A stretch of 64,000 nt of DNA, taken from the NCBI RefSeq assembly GCF_900113665.1, contig NZ_FOQD01000010.1, positions 1-64,000 of the forward strand, given 5' to 3'. The DNA is from Planctomicrobium piriforme. Its GTDB lineage: Bacteria; Planctomycetota; Planctomycetia; Planctomycetales; Planctomycetaceae. The position numbers were made by a program, and so were the translations under genes. Positions within the stretch are counted from its first letter, which is position 1, and the number at the start of each line of letters is the position of its first letter. Of the stretch, positions 29,990 to 37,817 are shown piece after piece. The notes under the pieces are model-generated. The model had not been told where the DNA came from. It worked only from the letters and a program-made list of their open reading frames with translations, and did not search any database.

Positions 29990-30146
29990 GTGGCCTGAGG
30001 GTTGCACAAGCCCGGTCCTCTGGACACTGTGGGGTTACCCCACGGGAGAATCGTTGCTCCGCATTCGGCGGATGAATGTTGACCACGGTACGACTTGTAC
30101 CGTCGCAACATACGCTACAGGATTCGTTGTGCAGCCCTCGGGCCAC
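29990..30146 (+). ncRNA. Predicted retron msr-msd RNA
   Basis: About 157 nt upstream of the reverse transcriptase. The left arm GTGGCCTGAGGGTTGCACAA (29990-30009) and right arm TTGTGCAGCCCTCGGGCCAC (30127-30146) pair over all 20 positions with two G-U wobbles, matching the a1/a2 repeats of retrons. G30010, right after the left arm in AAGCCC, fits the conserved AGC context of the branching guanosine. Inside are hairpins GTCC/GGAC (30015-30025), GTGGGG/CCCCAC (30029-30043), TCCGC/GCGGA (30058-30072) and a long one at 30078-30109. By known retron logic the first hairpins would belong to msr and the last to msd, with cDNA starting near 30126. Folding was by eye. Confidence 0.75.
30078..30109 (+). 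ncRNA. Candidate msd stem-loop
   Basis: ACGGTAC (30085-30091) and GTACCGT (30097-30103) pair perfectly around the loop GACTT, with outer GTTG/CAAC pairs beyond a small internal loop. This is the strongest hairpin in the enclosed region and the likely core of the reverse-transcribed part. Confidence 0.6.
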
Positions 30147-30154
30147 CGTTTTGA

Positions 30155-30176
30155 TTGACCACGCGCCTTGTGCGCG
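30155..30176 (+). repeat. Second, related hairpin outside the right arm
   Basis: TTGACCACG recurs 76 nt after its copy in the msd hairpin, followed by CGCGC/GCGCG pairing (30062-equivalent 30162-30176) around a CTTGT loop. The stem bases differ from the first copy yet still pair, suggesting a duplicated structure. It lies between the predicted RNA and the reverse transcriptase gene. Confidence 0.45.
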
Positions 30177-30235
30177 GTTTCGAACAGTCCTGTCAGTCCG
30201 TGATCGCACCCCGCGACCCCGGACATGGTCGGCAA

Positions 30236-30251
30236 CCCGCAGCGCTGCGGG
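30236..30251. repeat. Perfect 16-bp palindrome before the reverse transcriptase gene
   Basis: CCCGCAGCGCTGCGGG is fully self-complementary, 30 bp before the RT start codon. It could fold in the mRNA leader or be a protein-binding site; nothing else indicates its role. Confidence 0.5.
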
Positions 30252-30281
30252 ACAGGGCCCAGCCTTTCCGCATGATGCATT

Positions 30282-31640
30282 ATGGGATTGTTCGACATTC
30301 TCAAACGCCTGCTGGGCTTTGGCCCTCGCCCGGACACAGGTCCGGCCGCGCCGCCAGGACAACCGGCACCACCCCCGGAATCTCTTCCTGGTCCCGCCTC
30401 GGCGACAATCGCAGAGCCGTCCCCGCAAAAAAGAGCTTCCGCCCGTGAAGCTCACGAGCAGCCGGCCCGCCGCGTTCGAGTGGTTCTGAAACCGCTGCGG
30501 TACCAGTCAAACCTCATCCCCACTTCGTCTTCACAAGAAATCGTCTCCGGGAAGCCCTACCGTTTCGCCGGTATTGGACCGCAGCAGGGGCAGTTTCGCG
30601 ATCTCTCGCGCGACATCGATCAGCGCTGGCTCGATTACTTCGGGCTGCCGGTCCTCGCCACACCGGATGATCTCGCCGCCTGGCTCAACATCCCCATCGG
30701 CCAGCTTGCCTGGCTGACGCACCGCACCTCGCGTGGGCATCGTGCCGAGTCGGTGAAGCAAAGTCACTACGTTTACAGTTGGATCGCCAAACGATCCGGC
30801 GGGCATCGGCTGATTGAATCTCCAAAATCAGACCTCAAGCACGCCCAGGAGCAGATTCTGCGCGGACTGCTCGATCACGTTCCGCCACATACGGCGGCGC
30901 ATGGCTTTGTGCCTGGGCGGTCGATTCTCACGAATGCTTCGCCGCATGTCGGTCAGCGATTCGTCCTGAAGTTCGACCTGCGCGACTTCTATGTCACGGT
31001 CCGCTATTCCCGGGTGGTCGCGATCTTTCGCAGCCTGGGCTACAGCCGGGAAGTGGCGATCTGGCTGGCCCGACTGACGACCTCGTCAGTCCCCTGGGGA
31101 ATTAAGGCCCCCGTGAAAGAATGGGAACTTGCGAAATACGCCTCTCGCCATCTGCCGCAAGGGGCTCCCACTTCGCCGGCCCTGGCAAACCTGTCTGCGT
31201 TTGGTCTCGATGTACGGCTCGACGGGCTGGCCGGAGCGTATGGACTCGAATACACCCGATATGCCGATGACCTCACATTCTCCGGCCCCGGCACCGCCAT
31301 CCCCGCCCTGCACGAACTCATCCCGCTGATCCAGAAAATCATTCGGGCGGAACGCTTCTCATCAAACTGGCAGAAGCGACGAGTGCTGCGGAACGGGCAA
31401 CGCCAAACAGTCGCCGGCGTCGTGGTCAATGAGAAACTGAACGTTTCACGTCGCGACTACGACAGCCTCAAGGCGACTCTTCACAACTGCCGCAAACTCG
31501 GCCCGTCAACGCAGAACCACAAGTCGCACCCAGAATTCGCCAGCCACCTGCGAGGCCGGATCGCCCACGTCCGGCAATTGAATCCAGCCAGGGGTGAAAA
31601 ACTCCTGGCGATCTATCAGCAGATCGACTGGTCGAAGTAG
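30282..31640 (+). CDS. Retron-type reverse transcriptase (Mx162-like)
   Basis: RNA-directed DNA polymerase of 452 residues. The catalytic core has LKFDLRDF (Asp232), LPQGAPTSP (291-299) and YADD (327-330). Retron hallmarks are the NAxxH motif (NASPH, 218-222) and a VAGVVVN segment (377-383) where retrons usually have VTG. Overall the region from HYVYSWIAK to LTFSG resembles the myxobacterial Mx162 RT, including AAHGFVPGRSILTNA. The N-terminus has an amphipathic start (MGLFDILKRLLGFG) and a proline-rich linker to about residue 60; no effector domain is evident. No good ribosome-binding site precedes the ATG at 30282. The predicted msr-msd RNA lies upstream on the same strand. Confidence 0.92.
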   Translation: MGLFDILKRLLGFGPRPDTGPAAPPGQPAPPPESLPGPASATIAEPSPQKRASAREAHEQPARRVRVVLKPLRYQSNLIPTSSSQEIVSGKPYRFAGIGPQQGQFRDLSRDIDQRWLDYFGLPVLATPDDLAAWLNIPIGQLAWLTHRTSRGHRAESVKQSHYVYSWIAKRSGGHRLIESPKSDLKHAQEQILRGLLDHVPPHTAAHGFVPGRSILTNASPHVGQRFVLKFDLRDFYVTVRYSRVVAIFRSLGYSREVAIWLARLTTSSVPWGIKAPVKEWELAKYASRHLPQGAPTSPALANLSAFGLDVRLDGLAGAYGLEYTRYADDLTFSGPGTAIPALHELIPLIQKIIRAERFSSNWQKRRVLRNGQRQTVAGVVVNEKLNVSRRDYDSLKATLHNCRKLGPSTQNHKSHPEFASHLRGRIAHVRQLNPARGEKLLAIYQQIDWSK

Positions 31641-31676
31641 CAGAATGACCTGCCGTGTGAAATTCCGGAAGAGGTC

Positions 31677-31883
31677 GAAACGCCGAGAGCGCGGAGTTCG
31701 CCGAGGCAATTCTGGCGGAGCTTCAAGCCAAGATGAACAGGTGGCACAGACATTTTTGTCTGTGCATCAATTGGGATTTAGAGGCTCTTCAGGACAGACA
31801 GAAATGACTGTCCCACCTGTCAGAAAATACTGGTCACACCAATCATCTAATCTTCGCCGCGTCCAGGGCGCTCTGGGCGTTTC
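31677..31883. repeat. Nested palindromic element, copy A
   Basis: Outer inverted ends are GAAACGCCGAGAGCGC (31677-31692) and GCGCTCTGGGCGTTTC (31868-31883). Inside is a 78-bp element (31740-31817) that begins GGTGGCACAGACATTTTTGT and ends in its imperfect inverse, each end being itself a hairpin. The same design occurs at 35071-35268. Confidence 0.75.
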
Positions 31884-32695
31884 TAATTTTCTTTCGGCTG
31901 CTGCCCCTCTTCTCTCAGCTTTTTGATTTTCTTCTGCAGCTTCTCATTGATCCGCGCAAAGTTCTTCAGCCAGCGGTCGTAGTCCTGGGTTTTGTAAGCG
32001 AAAAACTCACCCACGGCGGCATGAGGGAGTACGAGAAACTGCTCGTACTGCATTGCCTGTAGCAGGCATTCGGCGACATGTTCCGGCGTCACGGATGTCA
32101 CATGCAGGAATTGATGGACCGGGTCTTCGAGGTCGAGGAAGTCGGTCGCGACTCCGGCCGGGCAGACACACGACACCCGGATCCCCTGTTTCTGGTAATG
32201 CACCGACAGCCACTCCGCGAACGCGACGACGGCATGCTTGGTGACGGAATAGGGAGCAGAGCCAATTTCGGTCAGCAGTCCGGCGGCGGAGGAGACCTGA
32301 ACCAGGTAGCCCTTTTCCCGCTTCAGCATCTGCGGCAGCACTGCCCGGGATGCGTAAACGTGGGCCATGACATTGACGTCCCAGAGCCGCTGCCAGTCTT
32401 CATCGGGGACTTCGACGCCCCCCTTCATCGTGATGCCGGCGTTCGAGACAAAGATGTCGACGCCTCCACAGGTCTTGTCGGCCAGTTCAACCGCCTGCTG
32501 AATGTCCGATTCGCGCGACACGTCGCAGCGGATCGATGAGCCGTGAATCTCGCTGGCGAGTTGTCGCGCGGCATGTTCATCCACATCCGCGACAATCACA
32601 TGCCGGGCTCCAGCCGCGGCAAAAGACCGGCAGATGGCCTTGCCGATCCCATTGGCGCCGCCGGTCACGATCGCCACGCAATCTTTGACTTCCAC
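31883..32695 (-). CDS. Short-chain dehydrogenase/reductase
   Basis: Classical SDR of 270 residues. The cofactor loop is TGGANGIGKA, NAG occurs in VSNAGITMKGG, and the active site has the serine in VSSAAGLL and YSVTK (Tyr/Lys) after it. CPAGVATDF follows as usual. The last 40 residues are basic and helical (NEKLQKKIKKLREEGQQ), longer than in typical members. The start is a GTG at 32695, preceded by AGGGAG about 8 nt upstream; the frame to 32779 adds only low-complexity residues. Substrate unknown. Confidence 0.88.
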   Translation of the reverse strand: MEVKDCVAIVTGGANGIGKAICRSFAAAGARHVIVADVDEHAARQLASEIHGSSIRCDVSRESDIQQAVELADKTCGGVDIFVSNAGITMKGGVEVPDEDWQRLWDVNVMAHVYASRAVLPQMLKREKGYLVQVSSAAGLLTEIGSAPYSVTKHAVVAFAEWLSVHYQKQGIRVSCVCPAGVATDFLDLEDPVHQFLHVTSVTPEHVAECLLQAMQYEQFLVLPHAAVGEFFAYKTQDYDRWLKNFARINEKLQKKIKKLREEGQQPKEN

Positions 32696-32908
32696 GGGCC
32701 TCGCTCCCTCTGTTCCGTTGCGGCCAGTTGACCGTTGTGGTCTGCCGCGGTGTTCGTTGTTTCTTGCCGGCAATGCCAAGTACTCCCCTCGCCCCTGTAC
32801 TCAGGGGAGAGGGGCCGGGGGTGAGGGGCGAATGGTCATTCGACGCACCAGTCACGACAGTTGCTCACGTCCCAGGCTGATCTTACCACAGCCTTGACAT
32901 CGTCGAGC

Positions 32909-34339
32909 CTAGACTCTCAATTCTTCAGCCGTTCCGGCCAGATCCTTCGGATACTTCCGCCGTATCGGCTCCACCACTTCGGCAATGAAATCATCGACCT
33001 GTTCAGGGCTGCGGCCAATGAAGCGTTTCGCGTCCAGCGCGCCGGTCAGATCGACCTTCGAGAAGAGCGGGTCAGTCTCCAATCGCTTGAGCAGATCGTT
33101 CGTCAGGCCATGTTCTTTCACCTGCCGTGCCGCCGCGACGCTGTGGATTCGCACCTGTTCGTGCAGTTGCTGGCGATCTCCGCCCGCCTGCACGCCGGCC
33201 ATGAGGATTTCTTCGGTTGCCATGAACGGCAGTTCTTCCGCCAACCGCCGGGCGATAACCTTGGGGTACACCTCGAACCCTTCGGCGATGTTCCGATAGA
33301 GAATCAAGACGGCGTCAATCGCCAGAAATGACTGCGGCAGTGACAACCGCCGATTGGCGCTGTCGTCGAGAGTGCGTTCCATCCATTGGACGGCCGCAGT
33401 CTGATCCCCGTTGTCGGCCAGACTGATCGCGAAGCGAGCCAGGGCGCACATGCGTTCTGCCCGCATCGGATTCCGCTTGTAGGCCATCGCCGACGAGCCG
33501 ATCTGCTTGTCTTCCTTGGGCTCTTCAATCTCTTTCCAGCTCTGTAAAAGCCGCAGGTCGCTGCCAAATTTGTGGGCGGATTGACCGATGCCATTCAGGA
33601 CCGCCAACACCTGGGCATCAACCTTTCTGGTGTAGGTCTGCCCGGTGACGGGATAGGTTTCCGCGAAGCCCATCTTCTCGGCGACCATTTCGTCGAGTTT
33701 GCGGACCTTGGCGTGATCTCCTTTGAACAGCGTGAGGAAGGTCGCCTGCGTGCCGGTCGTCCCTTTCGCCCCGCGAAACTTGAGAGTCGCCAGGCGGTGT
33801 TCGACTTCTTCGAGATCCAGCACCAGGTCGTGACACCACAGCGTCGCCCGTTTGCCGACGGTGGTCGGCTGGGCCGGCTGCAGGTGGGTGTAGCCCAGGC
33901 AGGGGAGATCGCGATATTTCGCAGCGAACGTCGACAGCCGATCGATCGCCTGCACCAGTCGCTTGCGAAGCAGTTCCAGACTGCGACGAATCTGAATCAG
34001 TTCCGAATTATCGGTGACGTAGCACGAAGTCGCTCCCAGGTGAATGATCCCGGCCGCCGACGGGCACTGATCGCCATAGGCATGCACGTGGGCCATGACA
34101 TCGTGGCGAACCTGTTTTTCGTATCGCGCGGCGACGTCGAAGTCGATGTTGTCGATGTTCGCCCGGAGTTCGGCGATCTGCTGGGACGTGATGTCGAGTC
34201 CCAGTTCCTGCTCGGATTCGGCCAGTGCGACCCAGAGTTTCCGCCACAGCGAGTGCTTGGTTTGTGCCGACCAGATGCCGGACATTTCCCGAGAGGCGTA
34301 GCGGGTATTCAGGGGTGTTTCGTAGATCGTGTGGCTCAC
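32909..34339 (-). CDS. purB: Adenylosuccinate lyase
   Basis: Fumarase/aspartase superfamily enzyme of 476 residues catalysing two steps of purine synthesis (release of fumarate from SAICAR and from adenylosuccinate). The signature loop is GSSAMAYKRNPMRAERMCAL, with the catalytic serine just before. HLGATSCYVTDN and GYTHLQPAQPTTVGKR supply the other active-site regions. The signature loop reads closer to the animal-type enzyme than to the E. coli type, a pattern from memory. No other pur gene is nearby. Confidence 0.93.
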   Translation of the reverse strand: MSHTIYETPLNTRYASREMSGIWSAQTKHSLWRKLWVALAESEQELGLDITSQQIAELRANIDNIDFDVAARYEKQVRHDVMAHVHAYGDQCPSAAGIIHLGATSCYVTDNSELIQIRRSLELLRKRLVQAIDRLSTFAAKYRDLPCLGYTHLQPAQPTTVGKRATLWCHDLVLDLEEVEHRLATLKFRGAKGTTGTQATFLTLFKGDHAKVRKLDEMVAEKMGFAETYPVTGQTYTRKVDAQVLAVLNGIGQSAHKFGSDLRLLQSWKEIEEPKEDKQIGSSAMAYKRNPMRAERMCALARFAISLADNGDQTAAVQWMERTLDDSANRRLSLPQSFLAIDAVLILYRNIAEGFEVYPKVIARRLAEELPFMATEEILMAGVQAGGDRQQLHEQVRIHSVAAARQVKEHGLTNDLLKRLETDPLFSKVDLTGALDAKRFIGRSPEQVDDFIAEVVEPIRRKYPKDLAGTAEELRV

Positions 34340-34454
34340 GCGTCGCGTTTCCGTAATCTGGACCAGTCAGTGATGCGAAACCGATATGCTCTCGACAAAC
34401 CGCCCGAACCGCAAGGATTGGCGTTCCCCCAAACCGTTCCGTCGTTCTTCAGGG

Positions 34455-34489
34455 AACCGGACGCTCACGCGTCCCGGCTGATGAGCGTC
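34455..34489 (-). repeat. REP-like dispersed palindrome, inverted variant copy
   Basis: AACCGGACGCTCACGCGTCC onward is the reverse complement of the variant type at 24548 and 38502. It abuts the forward copy at 34485, sharing GCGTC. Confidence 0.7.
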
Positions 34490-34518
34490 AATCAGCCGCT
34501 GGGCGTTAGCCCACGGTT
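34485..34518 (+). repeat. REP-like dispersed palindrome, forward copy
   Basis: Matches the consensus in CAATCAGCCGCTGGGCGTTA and GCCCACGGTT. Part of a head-to-head pair with the copy at 34455. Confidence 0.75.
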
Positions 34519-34661
34519 TTTCGGCTGAACTGAATACTGAGAACTGAAGACTGACAACTTCCCAATGAACGAATCCGCATCTTGACCCTTTCGCGGGATC
34601 GAAGTTACATTCCCGCCGTCGTCCTCGTCTGTCGGGCTCAAGGCTGCGTCTGAAGACCGCT

Positions 34662-35054
34662 ATGACCACCGAGCTTTTCGAAGAACCTCGAATCAAGGCG
34701 CGCCGTCCGGCGTGGCGGCAGCGTCTCGTCGATGCCGAAAGCGGACTGCGGGAAGGGATTCGCGCCGACAGCACGCTCTTCGCCTTTTTCTTCTGCGCCG
34801 GCGTGGTGGTGCTGACCAGCATCGTCCTCGGACTCGAACGCTGGGAATGGGCGATTCTCGTCTTGAGCCTCGGTTTCGCCTTTTCGGCGGAACTCCTGCA
34901 TCAGGTGCTCAAGCAGGCGACCGCCGCCTACCGCCGCCATTTCGACGCCATCTTCCGCCTCGGAACCGCCGCCGTCGTGGTCGCCCACCTGACCGCCTTC
35001 AGCGTCTCTGCCATTCTGCTCTGGCCGCATTTCTCTTCGCTCTGGCGAAGCTGA
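34662..35054 (+). CDS. Degenerate diacylglycerol kinase (DgkA)-like membrane protein
   Basis: 130 residues with three hydrophobic segments in the DgkA order (LFAFFFCAGVVVLTSIVLGL, WAILVLSLGFAFSAELLHQV, GTAAVVVAHLTAFSVSAILL). The central ELLNTAIE motif of DgkA/undecaprenol kinases reads ELLHQVLK, keeping the first Glu but losing Asn and the last Glu. The usual KDVAAGAVL, with its metal-binding Asp, reads IFRLGTAAVVV. Lipid kinase activity is therefore doubtful; the fold is a reasonable inference. Confidence 0.7.
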   Translation: MTTELFEEPRIKARRPAWRQRLVDAESGLREGIRADSTLFAFFFCAGVVVLTSIVLGLERWEWAILVLSLGFAFSAELLHQVLKQATAAYRRHFDAIFRLGTAAVVVAHLTAFSVSAILLWPHFSSLWRS

Positions 35055-35070
35055 ACTGTCGGAAGAGGTA

Positions 35071-35268
35071 GAAACGCAGAGAGCGCTGAGGGGACTCTGG
35101 TGAAGCTCCAAGCCAGGATGACCAGGTGGCACAGACATTTTTGTCTGTGCATCAAGTGTGATTTTGAGGCTCTTTTGGACAGACAGAAATGTCTGTCCCA
35201 CCGATCACAATAAACCGGCGACACCAGTCATCCAATCCTCTCTGCGATCTTCGCGCCCTCTGCGTTTC
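35071..35268. repeat. Nested palindromic element, copy B
   Basis: Outer ends GAAACGCAGAGAGCGC (35071-35086) and GCGCCCTCTGCGTTTC (35253-35268), with an inner 78-bp element (35125-35202) starting GGTGGCACAGACATTTTTGT and ending GACAGAAATGTCTGTCCCAC. The order and orientation match copy A at 31677. Confidence 0.75.
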
Positions 35269-35306
35269 AAAACTCTTCTGAATTCGCAGTTTTCACGACA
35301 AACTGG

Positions 35307-35642
35307 TCAGCGGCGGCGGCCGGTTAGGAGGGGCCAGACCCAGGTCAGGATGAAAAACGCCGCGATGAACGGGATCAGCACCTGCGGGCGTTTCACCACC
35401 CGGCCGATCAGTACAATTCCAGCGCCGGCGGCGAGAATCCAGTAGGGGGAAACGTTCGCCCAGGCGGCGGCCCGGCCCTTGGTCGGCAGGCCGATCCACA
35501 GCGCCCCCAGCAACAGGCCGGCGCGGACGAAGCTGCCGCACCACAGGTTGTCCATCGAATCGGTCAGCGCAATCGCAAAGGCCGCGACCAGACAGGCGAC
35601 GGCCATGACGGCGACAAGAATCCGGTTCCAGCCTGGTGACAT
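35307..35642 (-). CDS. Small polytopic membrane protein of unknown function
   Basis: 111 residues with about four hydrophobic stretches (RILVAVMAVACLVAAFAIAL, AGLLLGALWIGL, WILAAGAGIVLIGRVV, LIPFIAAFFILTWVWPLL) and a basic C-terminus. It starts with ATG at 35642. No family is recognised, and the frame is supported by its clear membrane pattern rather than by motifs. Confidence 0.65.
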   Translation of the reverse strand: MSPGWNRILVAVMAVACLVAAFAIALTDSMDNLWCGSFVRAGLLLGALWIGLPTKGRAAAWANVSPYWILAAGAGIVLIGRVVKRPQVLIPFIAAFFILTWVWPLLTGRRR

Positions 35643-35875
35643 GAGAAATTCTGAAAACGCCGTTGTAATCGGAATGGTCGGCCTCAGCGGCGCTCCAGTT
35701 CTCGGGATTTCGCGCGTTGCTGCTCAATCCTGCGCCGATAGTAGCCGACGAGGTCAGCGATGTCCGCTCTCGAACGGACTTCGCTCCTTATCGGAAAGCG
35801 TCTTGCGGCAGTTTTTGCCGATCAGCGACGGTCTTCCGAAAACGCATGAATGCGTGATTGCCACCTGAGCGTTTG

Positions 35876-36892
35876 ATGGGTCAACGGATGCGCCCACAAC
35901 ATCTCCTCTGCCTGTATTTGCTGCTCTCGTGCGGATGCATCCGCACGGCCGTGGTGAAGTTCTGGGAACCGGCCGACGTCGATGTCTCGAACATGGACCG
36001 CATCGTGGTCCTTGGCTTCAGCGGCGATCAAGGGGAATCGGTCGCCTCCTCGCTCTCCGGTCAGCTCTGGGAAAACGACTTCTATACTGTCGTCAATGCG
36101 GAAGAACTCGACAGCCAGTTCCAGGTGGTCAGCTTCTCCGAGGATGCCGAGCCCGCCCTGAACGAAATCCTCGGCCCCGCTCGTGCGGAGGGCATCGACG
36201 GCGTCCTCGTGGGCGACGTCATCGAATACAAGTGCGAAGACAAACAGGTTCGCAAAACCCCCTTCAAGCCGGGTCAGGACACTGTGCCTGTCGAGGGCGC
36301 TCGGGAAAAAGTCATCGAACCCCGCGATGTCACCCTGCGTGAAGGCACCGTCACCGTCGCCTTCCGGCTGGTGGACGTGGAATCTGGCGAAGTGCGGGCA
36401 CAAAATCAGGTCACGCACAACTTCCAGGCCCTGGTCGACAGCGGAGCCCAGATTCCCAGCCAGAGCGAAGTGCTCGAGCAACTCACCCAGCAATGCCTGA
36501 ACGACATTGTGCAGATGCTCACTCCCCATGAAGTCGCCTCGCAGATGCAGCTGGCCCAGTGCGATATGTGGACCAAGGGCCGACGTGAGGTCAAAGAAGG
36601 CATGCTGAAGGCCCAGTCAGGCGAATGGGACGCCGCCGAGCAGAACTGGCTGGCCGCGGTCGAAAAGGAAGCGGGCAACCATGCCGCCCTGTTCAACCTG
36701 GCGGTCGTCGCCGACCACCGTCAGGAATACGACCGCGCCGAGAAGCTGGCCATGCAGGCTCTGCGATTGCAGTACAAAGACTGCTACGCCGCCGGCCTCG
36801 AATCAATTCGCCAGCACCGTCAGGCCGCAGACAAAGCGAACGCCCAGCGCGACGCCCAGATCGCCAAAATCTTCGACGACGAATGGCACTGA
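35876..36892 (+). CDS. Lipoprotein with CsgG/LpoB-like domain and C-terminal TPR-like helices
   Basis: 338 residues from the ATG at 35876 (35888 is equally possible). A signal peptide ending in the lipobox LLSC makes it a lipoprotein. The region RIVVLGFSGDQGESVASSLS through VLVGDVIEYKCEDK has the alternating pattern of CsgG/LpoB/TolB-N-like domains that occur in envelope assembly factors. The C-terminal 120 residues look like TPRs (QSGEWDAAEQNWLAAVEKEA, DRAEKLAMQALRLQYKDCYA). Function is unknown; a periplasmic scaffold in envelope biogenesis is inferred. Confidence 0.7.
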   Translation: MGQRMRPQHLLCLYLLLSCGCIRTAVVKFWEPADVDVSNMDRIVVLGFSGDQGESVASSLSGQLWENDFYTVVNAEELDSQFQVVSFSEDAEPALNEILGPARAEGIDGVLVGDVIEYKCEDKQVRKTPFKPGQDTVPVEGAREKVIEPRDVTLREGTVTVAFRLVDVESGEVRAQNQVTHNFQALVDSGAQIPSQSEVLEQLTQQCLNDIVQMLTPHEVASQMQLAQCDMWTKGRREVKEGMLKAQSGEWDAAEQNWLAAVEKEAGNHAALFNLAVVADHRQEYDRAEKLAMQALRLQYKDCYAAGLESIRQHRQAADKANAQRDAQIAKIFDDEWH

Positions 36893-36905
36893 GCGCAGGA
36901 ATTAA

Positions 36906-36963
36906 GGGAAGAGGGGACAGGGGAAAGTGTGGAATCTCGGACTGTCCCCTGTCCCCTCTTCCC
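36906..36963. repeat. Perfect 19-bp inverted repeat
   Basis: GGGAAGAGGGGACAGGGGA (36906-36924) and TCCCCTGTCCCCTCTTCCC (36945-36963) are exact inverses around a 20-nt loop. It lies between convergent genes and could end transcription on both strands, though no T run follows. The sequence looks like a dispersed element. Confidence 0.65.
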
Positions 36964-36988
36964 TGTCCGCATTTTGTGCTTCGGATTT

Positions 36989-37483
36989 CTACGGGATGGT
37001 GTCAATCAAATCATCCACCAGCTTCAGCAGCACTTCGTGCGTCACTTGAATGTCGACTGCCTGGCGGCCGGGCTGGCCTGCGATCGATTTGAATCGTTTC
37101 AGGACGAAGGTGCCGTTGCCGGATGACGACAGCATGATTTCGTAATACTGCGTCCCCGACGAGAGCGTGTTGGGGGGCGTCGAGCGGATCAGAACCTGGC
37201 CGTTTTTCGGGTCGAATTCGAGCGGCCCGATTTTCTCCAGCAGGTACGACACCCTTTGGCTGAGCGCGGTGGCCCAGCGTTTCAGGACGTCGAACGGGGC
37301 GTTGCGGAGCTTGGGGACAAACAGCGACAGTTCCGAGAACGCACAGCTCATCGAGTCGAGCTGGCTCAGATCGAGCTGCAGCGTGATCCCCGACGCGTCG
37401 CTGACATGCACCGACATCGGCATCACGGCGGAGGCCGCATGCAGGCTCCGCAAACGCTGTTCGAGATCGTCTCGCAGTCCCAT
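36989..37483 (-). CDS. Conserved-looking hypothetical protein
   Basis: 164 residues from the ATG at 37483 (MGLRDDLEQRL); the 28-codon extension upstream looks non-coding. No family is recognised. It has a helical N-terminus, a mixed beta region (SVHVSDASGITLQLDLSQLD) and a C-terminal beta part ending VTHEVLLKLVDDLIDTIP. Good codon structure and a location between a terminator-like palindrome and the tRNA gene support it as a gene. Confidence 0.65.
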   Translation of the reverse strand: MGLRDDLEQRLRSLHAASAVMPMSVHVSDASGITLQLDLSQLDSMSCAFSELSLFVPKLRNAPFDVLKRWATALSQRVSYLLEKIGPLEFDPKNGQVLIRSTPPNTLSSGTQYYEIMLSSSGNGTFVLKRFKSIAGQPGRQAVDIQVTHEVLLKLVDDLIDTIP

Positions 37484-37817
37484 CTCAAATCCCTTACGAA
37501 CACGTTGTCGTGTTTGAGATTGAATCTTATCCGCACAACAGCAGGGCCACCGTGCCAAAACCGTCAAACTTCGCCTGAGAGTTCTATTTTATCCGCTCGC
37601 TCGAAGAGAAGAGCGACTTCCCTGAAAGTCCGGCCAATTCATTGCGGGCGGGAAACCGCCTCAGTCGAAAATCCCGACCGAAGCCCTGCTTTCGGGACGC
37701 CTTGAGGATTCCTGATCCCTCCAGCCAGCACGGCGACTGGCAACGCTGCCGGATTTCGGTAGAATTCCCGTCCCGGGCGATGTCGGACGCCCGGTGATCG
37801 CACAGGTCGCCACAAAA

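Larger units (their letters stand above)
34340..34661. other. Divergent intergenic region with back-to-back REP-like copies
   Basis: 322 bp between purB and the DgkA-like gene. It holds two REP-like palindromes in opposite orientation (34455-34489 and 34485-34518) and an ACTGA-rich repeat (34526-34563) like those at 50225 and 52017. No gene is supported. Confidence 0.65.

Noticed and set aside
29977..30288. Pairing of CCATAAT (29977) with ATTATGG at the RT start codon as the outer retron repeat
   Set aside because: Only 7-8 bp, includes the promoter -10 box and the start codon, and the 20-bp arms at 29990/30127 are far stronger.
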